DNA of 64,000 bases from Mesorhizobium amorphae CCNWGS0123 (GCF_001686985.1 NZ_CP015318.1:5330001-5394000); one strand, 5' to 3'; counted from the stretch's first letter, positions 1-9,277 are shown. The notes: generated by a model from the sequence alone, not told the origin. Made by a program: numbers and translations.

Positions 1-236
1 CCTGGGCCGGCTACATCGACAGCACGCCGGACGGCGTGCCCGCCATCGGCGAGATTGATTCCGTTCCCGGATTCTTCCTGGCCGCCGGATTTTCGGGACA
101 CGGTTTTGGCATCGGACCCGGAGCCGGGCACCTCGTCGCCGATCTGGTGACCGGGTCGGAACCGATCGTCGACCCGAAATCCTATGATCCCCGGCGCTTC
201 GACGCTTCGGTCTGGGGGAAGGTTGCCGATTTCTAA
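1..236 (+). CDS. FAD-dependent oxidoreductase (DAO family), C-terminal fragment
   Basis: Only the last 77 residues are in the window; the reading frame enters at base 3 and stops with TAA at 234-236. The visible sequence carries the C-terminal FAD-binding signature of D-amino-acid-oxidase-like flavoproteins: a substrate-side DGVPAIGEID stretch followed by AGFSGHGFGIGPGAGHLVADL. The oxidoreductase at 7103-8221 has the closely similar FGFSGHGFQLGPGVGDAMAEL. Family members oxidise amino or imino acids, sarcosine or opines. It converges on the opine-oxidase-like alpha subunit at 269-1630 with a gap of only 32 bp, so it is a plausible catalytic beta subunit for that complex (inference). The substrate cannot be told from this fragment. 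Confidence 0.85.
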   Translation, partial: WAGYIDSTPDGVPAIGEIDSVPGFFLAAGFSGHGFGIGPGAGHLVADLVTGSEPIVDPKSYDPRRFDASVWGKVADF

Positions 237-268
237 GGCCTGATCCAGGGATGGCTTCCGCAATCGCA

Positions 269-1630
269 TCAGCCTTCCCGCAGGAAAGCGCCGATGGGCG
301 CCGGCCGGACAGGCGCCTGCCCGCGAAATCGGCCGACAGCGTCAGGCGTGCATCCGGCTTGTGCCGCGACGAGTTCGACGGCAGCCAACTGGCAGTAGCG
401 CCCCTGGCATCGCCCCATGCCGACGCGTGACAGCGACTTCACCCTGTTGGCCTCGCCGAAACCCGCGTTCTCGCGTACGGCTCCGGCCGTCACGTTCTCG
501 CAGCGGCAGACGACCGCGTCGTCGGGGAGTGCCCGCACCATCGCCGCTGGCCAGGGAAAGGCGCAAGCCAGACCGCGGGCAAAGCGCCCGACCCTCGCGA
601 GCTTTCGCAGATCGGCGCTGGCGGAAGGCTCCGGATGTCCGAGATCGGCAAGGCATGCCGCCGCCGCGAGACGTCCAGCGATCTCCGCGCCGTCCGCACC
701 CAGAAGACGAACCCCATCGCCCGCAAGATAGACTCCGTTGCCGGCCCGACCCACCTCGTCGCTCTTTGGCAGCCATTGCCGCCACTCCTCGTCATAGGTG
801 AAGGCGCAGCCCACAAGATCGGCCAGATGCGTCTCCGCCCGCAGGTGCCAGCCCATGCCTATCGTATCGCATGGCGTGAGGCGTTCCCGGCCGCCGGCGT
901 CGCGCCAACGCATCGCAGTGACGCCCTTCCCGTCGGCCTCGATCCGTTCGAGCGTCACGCCCGCATGGTAGCGGCCGCCGAGCCTCGCCCGCAGGGCCAG
1001 ACCGCGCAATGCGACGAACGGCCGGGAGGCAAGCTGCAAGAGCCCCCGCATCTGCTGATGCCAGGGAGAGGTGTCCAGCACCGCCGCCACATCCGCTCCA
1101 GCCTTGACGAGTTGGGCGCCGACCAGCGTCAGCAAAGGCCCCGATCCTATCAGGACGATCCGCCGCCCAAGCGCCACCCCCTGCGCCTTGAGCGCGATCT
1201 GCGCCGCGCCGAGGCTGTAGACGCCGGCACTCTGCCAGCCCGGCACTGGAGCGACACGGTCGGACGCGCCGGTCGCAAGGATCAGGCGGTCGTAGATGAT
1301 CACCTGCACGCCGCCCTCCCCCAGCACATGCAGCCGACCCTCGTGCACGGCGATGACCGAGCTCGCCGCGCAATGGGTGAGCCGCCCCTCTGCCGCCAGC
1401 CGGTCGAACAGCGAATGCAGCGCGTCCGCCTTCGCCGCCTCCGATCCGTAGAGCTGCTGCGGCGTGCGGATGAACCCGGCCGGCGGGCGGCGATAGATCT
1501 GGCCGCCCGCGCGCTGCCCCTCGTCGATCACCACTGGATGGAGCCCGGCCTCGACCAGCGTCGCGGCCGCCCTTATGCCGGCCGGACCGGCGCCCACGAT
1601 CACGATCCGCGGCGGCAAGGTCTCGCTCAC
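269..1630 (-). CDS. FAD/NAD(P)-dependent oxidoreductase with BFD-type [2Fe-2S] domain (opine oxidase A / HcnB-like)
   Basis: This is a protein of 453 residues if translation starts at the GTG at 1630, which overlaps the TGA of the upstream 2Fe-2S gene in a GTGA junction. An in-frame extension to 1729 would overlap that gene by about 100 bp and is rejected. The N-terminus has a Rossmann FAD motif (IVIVGAGPAGIRAA) and a second nucleotide-binding motif follows mid-protein (RIVLIGSGPLLTLVGAQL). Near the C-terminus, CRCEN and then GRCQGRYC give the four cysteines of a bacterioferritin-ferredoxin-type [2Fe-2S] site. This architecture is that of OoxA of opine oxidase and HcnB of hydrogen cyanide synthase. 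Those enzymes need a small 2Fe-2S protein (directly upstream here) and a DAO-family subunit (present at 1-236 and 7103-8221). Confidence 0.88.
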   Translation of the reverse strand: MSETLPPRIVIVGAGPAGIRAAATLVEAGLHPVVIDEGQRAGGQIYRRPPAGFIRTPQQLYGSEAAKADALHSLFDRLAAEGRLTHCAASSVIAVHEGRLHVLGEGGVQVIIYDRLILATGASDRVAPVPGWQSAGVYSLGAAQIALKAQGVALGRRIVLIGSGPLLTLVGAQLVKAGADVAAVLDTSPWHQQMRGLLQLASRPFVALRGLALRARLGGRYHAGVTLERIEADGKGVTAMRWRDAGGRERLTPCDTIGMGWHLRAETHLADLVGCAFTYDEEWRQWLPKSDEVGRAGNGVYLAGDGVRLLGADGAEIAGRLAAAACLADLGHPEPSASADLRKLARVGRFARGLACAFPWPAAMVRALPDDAVVCRCENVTAGAVRENAGFGEANRVKSLSRVGMGRCQGRYCQLAAVELVAAQAGCTPDAVGRFRGQAPVRPAPIGAFLREG

Positions 1631-1929
1631 GGCCAGCTCTCCCGTACGGTTGTGCGCAACCGCATGCCTTCTGTGACAAGTGCCGAGCACGCCCGTATAC
1701 GCGGTCCCTCGTCCTGCCACACCCAGCAATCCTGGCAGGCGCCCATCAGGCAGAAGCCGGCGCGCGGCTCGGGTCCGAACTCGGACTTTCGCAAGACTTG
1801 CCCTGAAGCCAGCATGGCGGTCAGCACGGTGTCGCCTGCAAGCGCAGAGCGAATCTCACCGTCGAGAAAGAATTTCACCTCGGCGCGGTCGCGTTCGGCC
1901 AGCCGGACGATGCGGCCGGCCTTCATCAT
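1627..1929 (-). CDS. Small (2Fe-2S)-binding subunit (HcnA / opine-oxidase gamma-like)
   Basis: This 100-residue protein has a plant-type ferredoxin cysteine set (GFCLMGACQDCW followed by a later Cys in RACSAL), which fits one [2Fe-2S] cluster. Its ATG at 1929 overlaps the hyuB stop codon as ATGA, and its TGA overlaps the GTG of the next gene, so the three genes are translationally coupled. A second in-frame ATG lies at 1926. In HcnABC and opine or proline dehydrogenase complexes the equivalent small subunit passes electrons between the two flavoprotein subunits. The same role is inferred here. Confidence 0.88.
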   Translation of the reverse strand: MMKAGRIVRLAERDRAEVKFFLDGEIRSALAGDTVLTAMLASGQVLRKSEFGPEPRAGFCLMGACQDCWVWQDEGPRIRACSALVTEGMRLRTTVRESWP

Positions 1930-3911
1930 TCCGCGGCCTCTCGCACCGGGCCAGGACGAGGCAGTTCGGGGAACCGTTCGCAGACCGCATCGAACGCCGC
2001 CTGGACGCCCTCCGGCCCCGAGCGCCCCTTCATGCGACGGAATATCTCTGTCTTGGCGAAGAACCGCCAGTGGATCGGCATGTCCCTTAGTATGGCGATG
2101 AGCCGGTCATAGGCCGCCGGCGTCCATTGCGCTTCGTAGCCCTCACGCTCCGGACCGAAATGGAAATGGCCCGGGGCCGGCCGCTGCCGCGCGCGCAGCC
2201 TTTGCGTCGCCTGTTCGTCGACCTGGCCGCCGCGGATGACGACGCCATAGTCGCGTTCGGCAGCAGCCGGCGAGACATAGCCGCGCCGCACGTCCTGCAC
2301 GACCTGCCAGGGCTCACGCTCATGCGGATCGCCGCGCCCGCCGCCTCCGGCGGAGCGGATATCGAGCACGTCGCCAGGCTGCAGGACCGCAGTGTCGATG
2401 TTGCCCAGCCGCCGCTCGTGCTCGGTCCCCGGATTGACGACCATGTCCGACAGGCCGGCCGCCTTGCCGCCCAGCACGCCCCAGGGACGAAAGAAGCTGC
2501 GGTCGCGATTGCGCGCCGTGATCCTGGAGTCGGGGGCGAAGACGCGGAAGGCCATCTCGGTCGCCAGGCCGCCGCGCCAACGCCCCGCACCGCCGCTATC
2601 CTTGGCGAGCCCGTATTTCACGAATTCGACCGGGGTCTCGGTCTCGGTGATCTCGATCGGCGTGTTCTTGAGGTAGGCGGCATCGGCGCCCGATCCGTTG
2701 GTCCCGTCGCGATGCGGCATCGCGCCGCCGCCGCCGACCACTGGGTTCACCGCCGTGATGATGGTCCGGCTGGTCCGCTCGTCCGTGGTCATGACGTTGA
2801 CGATGCAGTTGTTGCCGGCTGGAGCCGCAGGCAGGCGCTCCGGTACTGCTTGCGAGAAGGCGCCGAAGATGACCGACCGCAGCCGGGCGCAGGTGAGCGA
2901 GCGCATGCCCACGGCAGCGGGGTGCACCGGATTCAGCACGGAGCCTTGAGGCGTGATGCAGGTGAACGGCCGGGTGAGGCCCGTGTTGAGTAGGAGCTTC
3001 GGGTTGAGCGTGTAGAGCACGTAGTAGACGCCCACTAGCAGCATGGTGTGGCGCGGGTCGCCGCCTGATGGCACGTTGAGCGAGGAGCCGAGCTGCGGAT
3101 CGGAGCCGGTAAAGTCGAGCACTGCCTCGTCGCCCTTGATCGTCAGCGTCAGCTTCAGCCGGCAGGGATTGGCCTCGACCGAATCCTCGTCGGCATAATC
3201 GGCGAACCCCCATGTGCCGTCGGGCATGGAGCGCAGCACCTCGCGCGCCTGCGCCTCGGCATGGTCGAGAAGCGCGGAAACGCCTTCGATGAAGCCGGCC
3301 TTGCCGAACTTCCTCACCATCGCCTGGATCTTGCGCTCGCCGGTGTTGAGCGCGCCGACCAGCGCCTTGATGTCGCCGATGTTGAGGTCGGGCTTGCGCA
3401 CATTGGTGCTCATGATGCGCAGGATCGTCTCGTCGAAGACACCCTCCCTCACCAGCTTCATCGGGGGAAAGCGGATGCCTTCCTGATGGATTTCGGTCAG
3501 CGCCCGGCTGAGTGACGCCGGCACCGCCCCGCCCATGTCGGTGTTGTGGATATGCCCGCCTGTCCAGGCGACGATCTCGCCATCGACAAAGACCGGCTTC
3601 CACAGATGCGTGTCGGGCGCGTGCGTGGCGACGTGGCCGGAATAAGGATCGTTGGTGAAGGCGACGTCGCCTGGCCGGTAGTCGTCGACCATCGCGATCG
3701 CACGGTGATACGTAAGGCCCGGATACCAGGTGGCGCCGAGCTCCATCGGCACGGCGAAGGTCGCCCCCGAGCGGTCCATCAACATCACGGTGAAATCCTG
3801 CGTCTCCTTGACGAAGGCGGAGTGCGCGGTGCGGTGCAGCGTGTGGGCCATGTTCTCGGCGGCCGCGCGGGCATGGTTCGCCAGAACCTGCAGGTTTGTC
3901 CGGTCAAACAA
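1926..3911 (-). CDS. Hydantoinase/oxoprolinase subunit B (HyuB family)
   Basis: The protein has 661 residues, close to the usual length of HyuB-family subunits. Family hallmarks include an N-terminal HTLHRTAHSAFVKETQDF, the acidic metal-site-like stretch TNDPYSGHVATHAPD and the C-terminal IRSAGGGGRGDP. Together with HyuA the family catalyses ATP-dependent opening of hydantoin, 5-oxoproline, N-methylhydantoin or ketone-type substrates. The start is a TTG at 3911, seven bases after a GGAG that sits in the end of hyuA. The ATG at 3916 overlapping the hyuA stop is in another frame. It lies in a minus-strand operon with hyuA, the 2Fe-2S subunit and the FAD subunit. The substrate is unknown. Confidence 0.9.
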   Translation of the reverse strand: MFDRTNLQVLANHARAAAENMAHTLHRTAHSAFVKETQDFTVMLMDRSGATFAVPMELGATWYPGLTYHRAIAMVDDYRPGDVAFTNDPYSGHVATHAPDTHLWKPVFVDGEIVAWTGGHIHNTDMGGAVPASLSRALTEIHQEGIRFPPMKLVREGVFDETILRIMSTNVRKPDLNIGDIKALVGALNTGERKIQAMVRKFGKAGFIEGVSALLDHAEAQAREVLRSMPDGTWGFADYADEDSVEANPCRLKLTLTIKGDEAVLDFTGSDPQLGSSLNVPSGGDPRHTMLLVGVYYVLYTLNPKLLLNTGLTRPFTCITPQGSVLNPVHPAAVGMRSLTCARLRSVIFGAFSQAVPERLPAAPAGNNCIVNVMTTDERTSRTIITAVNPVVGGGGAMPHRDGTNGSGADAAYLKNTPIEITETETPVEFVKYGLAKDSGGAGRWRGGLATEMAFRVFAPDSRITARNRDRSFFRPWGVLGGKAAGLSDMVVNPGTEHERRLGNIDTAVLQPGDVLDIRSAGGGGRGDPHEREPWQVVQDVRRGYVSPAAAERDYGVVIRGGQVDEQATQRLRARQRPAPGHFHFGPEREGYEAQWTPAAYDRLIAILRDMPIHWRFFAKTEIFRRMKGRSGPEGVQAAFDAVCERFPELPRPGPVREAAE

Positions 3912-3915
3912 GGCA

Positions 3916-6000
3916 TCACTCCGTGAAGGTCAGCAGAAGATTGAGATGGCGATCGACCCGTGCCTGGGTTCCGGCGGGAATGGCAAAGGTGGTGTCTTCC
4001 TGCACCACCACGGCGGGCCCGTGGAACGTGCTGCCCGGCACGAGGACTTGCCGGTCGTGGAGGTCGATGGTCTCGACGCTCACGCCCGTGTAGACCCGCA
4101 GCCGGCGCGTTGGAATGGCCGGGGCGTCGATCGCATCGACCTCCGGGAAGGAGAGTTTCGGCCCCGCGCCTACGGCGGACAGCCGGACATTCACAAGTTC
4201 GATCTCGCCGTCAGGGTCGTGGAAATCGTAGAGCTGCTCATGGGTCAGATGAAAGGCCTGCGCGATGGCGGCCGCATTGCCGTCAGCCAGCCACTCCGGC
4301 AGAAGGACGACCTCGATTTCATAGCTCTGCCCGACATAGCGCATGTCGCAAGTGAGGTTGAGCTCCGCCGCCGCGTCATGCCCCTGCGCCGCGAGCCAGT
4401 CGCGACCCTCGCGCGCGAGTGCCTCGAAGGCCTCGCGGATCGCGAAGAGCGACGCACCCGACAGCGGGGTAAAGACGGTGCGAATGAAGTCGCCGCGCAG
4501 ATCCGCCACCAGTCCGCCCAGTGCCGACACCACGCCTGGGCGGCGCGGCGCCATAACCCGCTTCATCCCGAGCTCGCGGGCAAGGAAGGCACCGAGCATG
4601 GGACCGCCGCCGCCGAAGGGCATCAGCGTGAAATCGCGCAGGTCCACGCCGGCCCGCGAGGCGAGCTTCTCGACCTCGACGAACATTTCCGACACCGCGA
4701 TGTCGAGGATCGCCTGCGCGGTCTGCTCGACCGGCCGGCCGAGCCGGGCCGCAAGCTCGCCGACCACACGATGCGCCAGTCCGGTATCGATCCTGAGCTG
4801 GCCATAGGCCATCTCGCTGTGACCGAGCCATCCGCACACCACCATGGCGTCCGTCACCGACGGCTGCTCGCCGCCACGGCCGTAGCATGCCGGTCCTGGC
4901 GTCGACCCGGCCGACTCCGGCCCGACGCGAAGCACCCCTTGCGCGTCGACACTGGCGATTGAGCCGCCACCGACGCCGATCGAGCTCACCGACACGGAGG
5001 GGATATGGAGCGGAAATTCGCCAATCAGCTCGCCGGTTCCGAATTGCGGCTCGCCGTCGATGATGAGCGCGAAGTCGGCCGAGGTTCCGCCGATGTCGAG
5101 AGTAAGGATCTTGTCCTCCCCTGCCTGACGCGCCAGCCACGAGGCGCCGATGACCCCGGAGGCCGTTCCAGACAGCAACATGTTGACGCAGGCGCGCTTG
5201 CCTTCGGCGGCGTTCATCAGCCCACCGTTCGACTTTGTCAGCATCGGGCGGGCCGGCACGCCGCGGTCCTTCAGCCGCTCTTCCAGCGCCGTCAGATAGC
5301 CGGCGACACGCGGATGGACATAGCCATTGAGAATGGCGGTCGAGCTGCGCTCGTATTCCCGGATGACCGGCCACACCTCGGCCGAGGAGAAGACGAAGAG
5401 GTCGGGCGCAAGACGCCCGATCATCGCCTTGACGGAGGCTTCCTGCGCGGCGTTGCGCCAGGAATGGAGGAAAGAGACGATGATCCCCTGCGCCCCGTTC
5501 GCTTTCGCCACTGCCACCGCCCTCTCCACCGCCGCCATGTCCGGTGCCTGGGATTCGCTGCCATCGGCACGCATGCGAACCGGAATGCCGAAAACCATGT
5601 CGCGCGAGATCAGCGGGTCCGGCCGCGAGCAGAACAGCGAATACATGTCCGGCATGCGCAGCCGCGCCAGTTCGATCACATCCTCGAAGCCGGCATTGGT
5701 GAACAGTGCGAGCTGCGCGCCCTTGCGCTGGATGATCGTGTTGATGCCGACGGTCGTGCCATGCACGAAGCGCGTCATATGGGCAGCATCAAAACCTTCG
5801 CGTTCGGCCAGAAGGCTGAGACCCGTCATCAGTTCAGCACCCGGATCTTCCGGCGTCGTCAGCACTTTCAGCGAGGCGACGCGTCCGGAACAAGCTTCGA
5901 GCGCGCAGAAATCGATGAATGTCCCGCCGATATCGACGCCGACCTTCCAGTCGGTCCCGCTCTGCACTTCATCCGCCACGCAAGCGATGCCACCATCCAT
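3916..6000 (-). CDS. Hydantoinase/oxoprolinase subunit A (HyuA family)
   Basis: The protein has 694 residues. An ASKHA-type phosphate-binding loop lies near the N-terminus (KVGVDIGGTFIDF) and a second mid-protein (ILTLDIGGTSADFALI), as expected of the ATP-dependent HyuA/5-oxoprolinase A half. Further family motifs are VHGTTVGINTIIQRKGA and SIGVGGGSIASVD. ATG at 6000 is preceded by a strong AGGAAGGGA ribosome-binding site. It is the first gene of the hyuA-hyuB-2Fe-2S-FAD operon, and the LysR gene lies 89 bp upstream on the same strand. Linkage to opine-oxidase-like subunits suggests that ring opening and oxidation act on one nitrogenous substrate (inference). Confidence 0.91.
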   Translation of the reverse strand: MDGGIACVADEVQSGTDWKVGVDIGGTFIDFCALEACSGRVASLKVLTTPEDPGAELMTGLSLLAEREGFDAAHMTRFVHGTTVGINTIIQRKGAQLALFTNAGFEDVIELARLRMPDMYSLFCSRPDPLISRDMVFGIPVRMRADGSESQAPDMAAVERAVAVAKANGAQGIIVSFLHSWRNAAQEASVKAMIGRLAPDLFVFSSAEVWPVIREYERSSTAILNGYVHPRVAGYLTALEERLKDRGVPARPMLTKSNGGLMNAAEGKRACVNMLLSGTASGVIGASWLARQAGEDKILTLDIGGTSADFALIIDGEPQFGTGELIGEFPLHIPSVSVSSIGVGGGSIASVDAQGVLRVGPESAGSTPGPACYGRGGEQPSVTDAMVVCGWLGHSEMAYGQLRIDTGLAHRVVGELAARLGRPVEQTAQAILDIAVSEMFVEVEKLASRAGVDLRDFTLMPFGGGGPMLGAFLARELGMKRVMAPRRPGVVSALGGLVADLRGDFIRTVFTPLSGASLFAIREAFEALAREGRDWLAAQGHDAAAELNLTCDMRYVGQSYEIEVVLLPEWLADGNAAAIAQAFHLTHEQLYDFHDPDGEIELVNVRLSAVGAGPKLSFPEVDAIDAPAIPTRRLRVYTGVSVETIDLHDRQVLVPGSTFHGPAVVVQEDTTFAIPAGTQARVDRHLNLLLTFTE

Positions 6001-6089
6001 GACGCGTCCCTTCCTGTCTGCCGCCCGAAAGCTGGCATAGCCGGATGTCCGGGTCCAAGACGTATGACGAGCAAGGATATAAGTCTTGC

Positions 6090-6995
6090 TTATGCCCTTG
6101 TGGCGTCTTCGCCCAGGACGGCGGAACAGGCCGCGCGAATTTCATCACGCATCATCTCATCGGCGCGTGAAAGCGCCCGTGTGCGCGAGGTCAGCAGCGC
6201 GATCGGAAATTTCGGCCCCGCCGCGAGCGGCCTGACGGCAAGCCCGGCAAACTGGTGCCACGGCAGCAGCGCGTCTACGAGCGCGATACCCAGACCGGCC
6301 TGGACGAAGCCGACCGCGGAGATGGACACGTCGATCTCGAGCAACGGCGAAAGCGCCACACCATGTGCGCGGGCCGCATGGGCCAGTTCGTCGGCGGGAC
6401 GGGTGTTTCCGCGATAGGATATCAATTCTTCGCCGACGAGATCGGCGAGCGTCAGCTCGGTTTTCCCGGCCAACACATGCCCGCCGGGCAGCAGGCATGA
6501 AAAGCCGACGCTGCCGATCACTTCCGCCTCGATATCGGGAGGCAGGCGGTCGTCCATGGCCACGCCGACGCTGGCATCGCCGGCGCGCAGCATGTCGATG
6601 ATCGCGGCGATCGGCGCCATATGGGAACGCAGCAAAATATTGGGATGTTGCGCCCGGAATCGGGTGAAAGCGCGCGGCAATATCGCCATGGCCGGCGGTG
6701 GCGAAGCCGCGACCCTCACCAGCCCAGTCCGGCCAAGACGCAAGTCGGTGGTTTTGCGGCGCAAGCCTTCCAGCCCAGCCGACAACCTCTCGGCATCGGC
6801 GAATATCTCAAGCGCCTCCGGGGTCGGCCGTAGCCGGCCCTTGACCCGCTCGAACAGCGTGAAGCCGAGTTCGTCTTCGGTATGGAGCAGGATCTGGCTC
6901 AAAGCAGGTTGGGAGATGTTCAGCATCCGCGCCGCGGCTGTGACTGTACCCGCGCGCATGACGGCGATGAAAACTTCGAGCTGCCGGGCTCGCAT
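6090..6995 (-). CDS. LysR-family transcriptional regulator
   Basis: This 301-residue protein has the N-terminal LysR winged helix (RQLEVFIAVMRAGTVTAAAR, then ISQPALSQILLHTEDELGFTLFER) and a periplasmic-binding-protein-like effector domain. I start it at the ATG at 6995; an upstream in-frame start at 7049 adds residues that do not look like the family. It sits directly upstream of hyuA on the same strand and divergently from the DAO oxidoreductase at 7103, a usual position for a LysR controlling both sides. The effector is probably the substrate of the Hyu/oxidase pathway (inference). Confidence 0.92.
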   Translation of the reverse strand: MRARQLEVFIAVMRAGTVTAAARMLNISQPALSQILLHTEDELGFTLFERVKGRLRPTPEALEIFADAERLSAGLEGLRRKTTDLRLGRTGLVRVAASPPPAMAILPRAFTRFRAQHPNILLRSHMAPIAAIIDMLRAGDASVGVAMDDRLPPDIEAEVIGSVGFSCLLPGGHVLAGKTELTLADLVGEELISYRGNTRPADELAHAARAHGVALSPLLEIDVSISAVGFVQAGLGIALVDALLPWHQFAGLAVRPLAAGPKFPIALLTSRTRALSRADEMMRDEIRAACSAVLGEDATRA

Positions 6996-7102
6996 TGCCA
7001 CTCCATAGGTAAAGCTTATGGTTCTTGTCCAAACCCATCTTTGACGCAATGCCGCGGCGCCGACAAGATCGGGCAGGCAAAGGTTGCTGTTTGCAGGGCC
7101 CT

Positions 7103-8221
7103 ATGGATGTGATCGTGCTTGGCGGCGGACTGATGGGGACGGCTTCGGCCTATTTCCTTGCCAGACGCGGCGCACGTGTGACGCTGATCGAGCGCAACCG
7201 GATCGGCACCGGGGCAACCGTCGCCTCCTTCGGCAACATCCGGCGCACGGGGCGCCATCTGTCCCAGCTTCCACTGGCCCACCGCGCGCTCAGGCTGTGG
7301 GGCGATGCCGAAAAAATGCTTGGCTGCGACGTCGAATTCCGCGCTACCGGCCATATCCGGCTGATCTTCGATGAAGATAGCCTCGCCGACATGCGGGCCT
7401 ACGCCAAGGCGGCGCGGCCCTGGGGGCTTGAACTGGAGGAACTCGCACAGAGCGAGATTCGCGCCCGGTTTCCCGGCCTCGGTCCCGACGCGATCGCGGC
7501 GTCGTTCTCGCCGCATGACGGCAGCGGCAATCCGCGGCTGATTGCGCCGGCCTTCGCCGAAGCCGCCCGCAAGCTTGGCGCGGCGATCGTCGAGGATGCC
7601 AGGATCGAAAAGATCGAGCGGACCGACTCCGGTTTCCTTGTCGCCACTTCAAAGGGCATGTTCGCCGCCGAGTGCCTGCTCAACACCGCCGGCGCCTGGG
7701 GCGCGCGCATCGCCGCTGAGTTCGGCGAAGCGGTCCCTCTCGACGCCCGCGGCCCGCAGATGGGCGTGACCGAGCCGCTGCCGCATCGAATCCTGCCGGT
7801 GGTCGGCATCTGGACGCGTGACAAGGACCATGGCGCCTATCTGCGTCAGGTCGAGCGGGGCAACATCGTCTTCGGCGGCGCAGCCGAGAGGGTGTCGGTG
7901 GACCTCGACCCCGGCCATGCGGCCGCCGACCCCATGCGCCTGCCCTCGCAGTTGCGCGCCGTCGCGCGGCTGCTGCCGGCAATCGCGCAGGTCGCGGTCA
8001 TCCGCACCTGGTCCGGCTGCGAGGGCTATGTGCGGGACATGCTGCCGGTCATGGGACGCTCGGCGACGACGCCGGGTCTGTTCCACGCCTTCGGCTTCAG
8101 CGGGCACGGCTTCCAGCTCGGTCCGGGCGTGGGCGACGCCATGGCCGAACTCATCACGACCGACCGTTGCGAAACGCCGCTCGACGATTTCAGGGTCGAT
8201 CGCTTCGGCCGCGCCGCCTGA
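7103..8221 (+). CDS. FAD-dependent oxidoreductase (DAO family, opine oxidase B / HcnC-like)
   Basis: The protein has 372 residues with an N-terminal dinucleotide-binding motif (MDVIVLGGGLMGTASAYFL) immediately after the chosen ATG at 7103. A longer frame from 7025 would put unrelated residues ahead of that motif. The C-terminus carries the DAO signature FGFSGHGFQLGPGVGDAMAEL, shared with the fragment at the left edge of the window. It is a soluble flavoprotein oxidising an amine, amino acid or opine. It is transcribed divergently from the LysR gene and is a candidate beta subunit for the minus-strand FAD/2Fe-2S subunits (inference). Confidence 0.9.
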   Translation: MDVIVLGGGLMGTASAYFLARRGARVTLIERNRIGTGATVASFGNIRRTGRHLSQLPLAHRALRLWGDAEKMLGCDVEFRATGHIRLIFDEDSLADMRAYAKAARPWGLELEELAQSEIRARFPGLGPDAIAASFSPHDGSGNPRLIAPAFAEAARKLGAAIVEDARIEKIERTDSGFLVATSKGMFAAECLLNTAGAWGARIAAEFGEAVPLDARGPQMGVTEPLPHRILPVVGIWTRDKDHGAYLRQVERGNIVFGGAAERVSVDLDPGHAAADPMRLPSQLRAVARLLPAIAQVAVIRTWSGCEGYVRDMLPVMGRSATTPGLFHAFGFSGHGFQLGPGVGDAMAELITTDRCETPLDDFRVDRFGRAA

Positions 8222-8350
8222 AGGAGCAACTGTCGACATCCACGCGACGACGGGTCCTTTGGCCACGAGGGCGCAAGAACCCCCCAGGCATCGTGCCGTC
8301 GCCTCGCGGTAGGCCGCGCATGGATCGAGGATTTCACCATCCTCTGGTGA

Positions 8351-9277
8351 TCAGGCGACGGCCTCCAGATAGCGTCTGTCGAAGACGCCTTCAGCCGCGC
8401 CGCGCTTCGACTTATCGAGCAGGTTCGCCCTGACCATCAGGTCGATCGTCGTCCTGAGCGCTTTGTCGGGCACGGCAAGGCCTTCCGGCCACATGCCCAT
8501 CGCTCGCATGTATTCCAACCCACGCCGTGCCAAGGATTCACTGTCGGGCGTGGTGATGCGCTGGAAGATGGGCAGGGTGATGCCATGGTTGGCCGCCTCA
8601 TTGGTGACCGCATGCGCTTCGATCAGCGCCTTGAGGAAGCCGGTCACCACGTCGCGGCTAGCGCCGAGCCATGAGACCTTTCCTATGACGGCGGTGAAGA
8701 CGATCTCGGGGATCGCGGCGCAGACCTCGCCGAGCAGGTTGTAGCCCTTGTCCTGTGCGAGGAAGTTCCATGGTGCGGGCTGCGGAGCGCAGTCAATCTC
8801 GCCCGCCTGCAGCGCCTCCCACCTCTTGGTGTGAATGCCGGCCAAGGCAAACTCGTAGTCGCCGGGATAGTGCAACCCTTCCACGGCCAGCATGATCTGC
8901 GTGTAGATCGCAGTGCCCTCCGTCAGCGAGGAGGTGCCGACCCGCTTGCCCCTCAGTTCGGCGAGCGAGCCGATGCCCGGACGCGCCACAATGGACATCG
9001 GCAGGCGCACGGCGTTGGCCGCCACGATACGCAGCTCTCCTCCCCTGACGAAGTCAGCGACGGCGCCCTCCGGCGGCGTGATTGCCAGGTCCGCTTCGCC
9101 CTCGAGAACGGCCGCTGTCGCCTTTTCGACGCTCCCCATCCGCTTGTAGATGATCCGGATGCCGTGCTTTTCGAAAAGGCCCTGCTCATCGGCAACGAAG
9201 ACGGGAAGCCAGTTGAACCCCTGTGCGCCACCCGCGAGCCGAAGATCGGCGAGGCCGGCAGTTTTCAGATCGGTCAT
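8351..9277 (-). CDS. NMT1/SsuA-type substrate-binding protein, no signal peptide visible
   Basis: The 308-residue protein has the fold markers of the NMT1/THI5-like periplasmic-binding family (VADEQGLFEKHGI, EGEADLAITPPEGAVADF, GKRVGTSSLTEGT). Such proteins usually deliver small aromatic, sulfonate or pyrimidine-like ligands to ABC transporters. From ATG 9277 (ribosome-binding site AAGGGAGGG) the N-terminus is MTDLKTAGLADLRLAGG, which is not a signal peptide. It may therefore be cytoplasmic or use another export route. No ABC permease or ATPase is adjacent. It is divergent from the membrane protein at 9554, and the shared control region holds a GATACT palindrome. Confidence 0.82.
   Translation of the reverse strand: MTDLKTAGLADLRLAGGAQGFNWLPVFVADEQGLFEKHGIRIIYKRMGSVEKATAAVLEGEADLAITPPEGAVADFVRGGELRIVAANAVRLPMSIVARPGIGSLAELRGKRVGTSSLTEGTAIYTQIMLAVEGLHYPGDYEFALAGIHTKRWEALQAGEIDCAPQPAPWNFLAQDKGYNLLGEVCAAIPEIVFTAVIGKVSWLGASRDVVTGFLKALIEAHAVTNEAANHGITLPIFQRITTPDSESLARRGLEYMRAMGMWPEGLAVPDKALRTTIDLMVRANLLDKSKRGAAEGVFDRRYLEAVA

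Noticed and set aside
635..2101. A 488-codon plus-strand frame over the FAD and 2Fe-2S genes
   Set aside because: It is opposite two well-supported genes with overlapping starts and stops. It is very rich in Arg, Pro and His and shows no recognisable domain.
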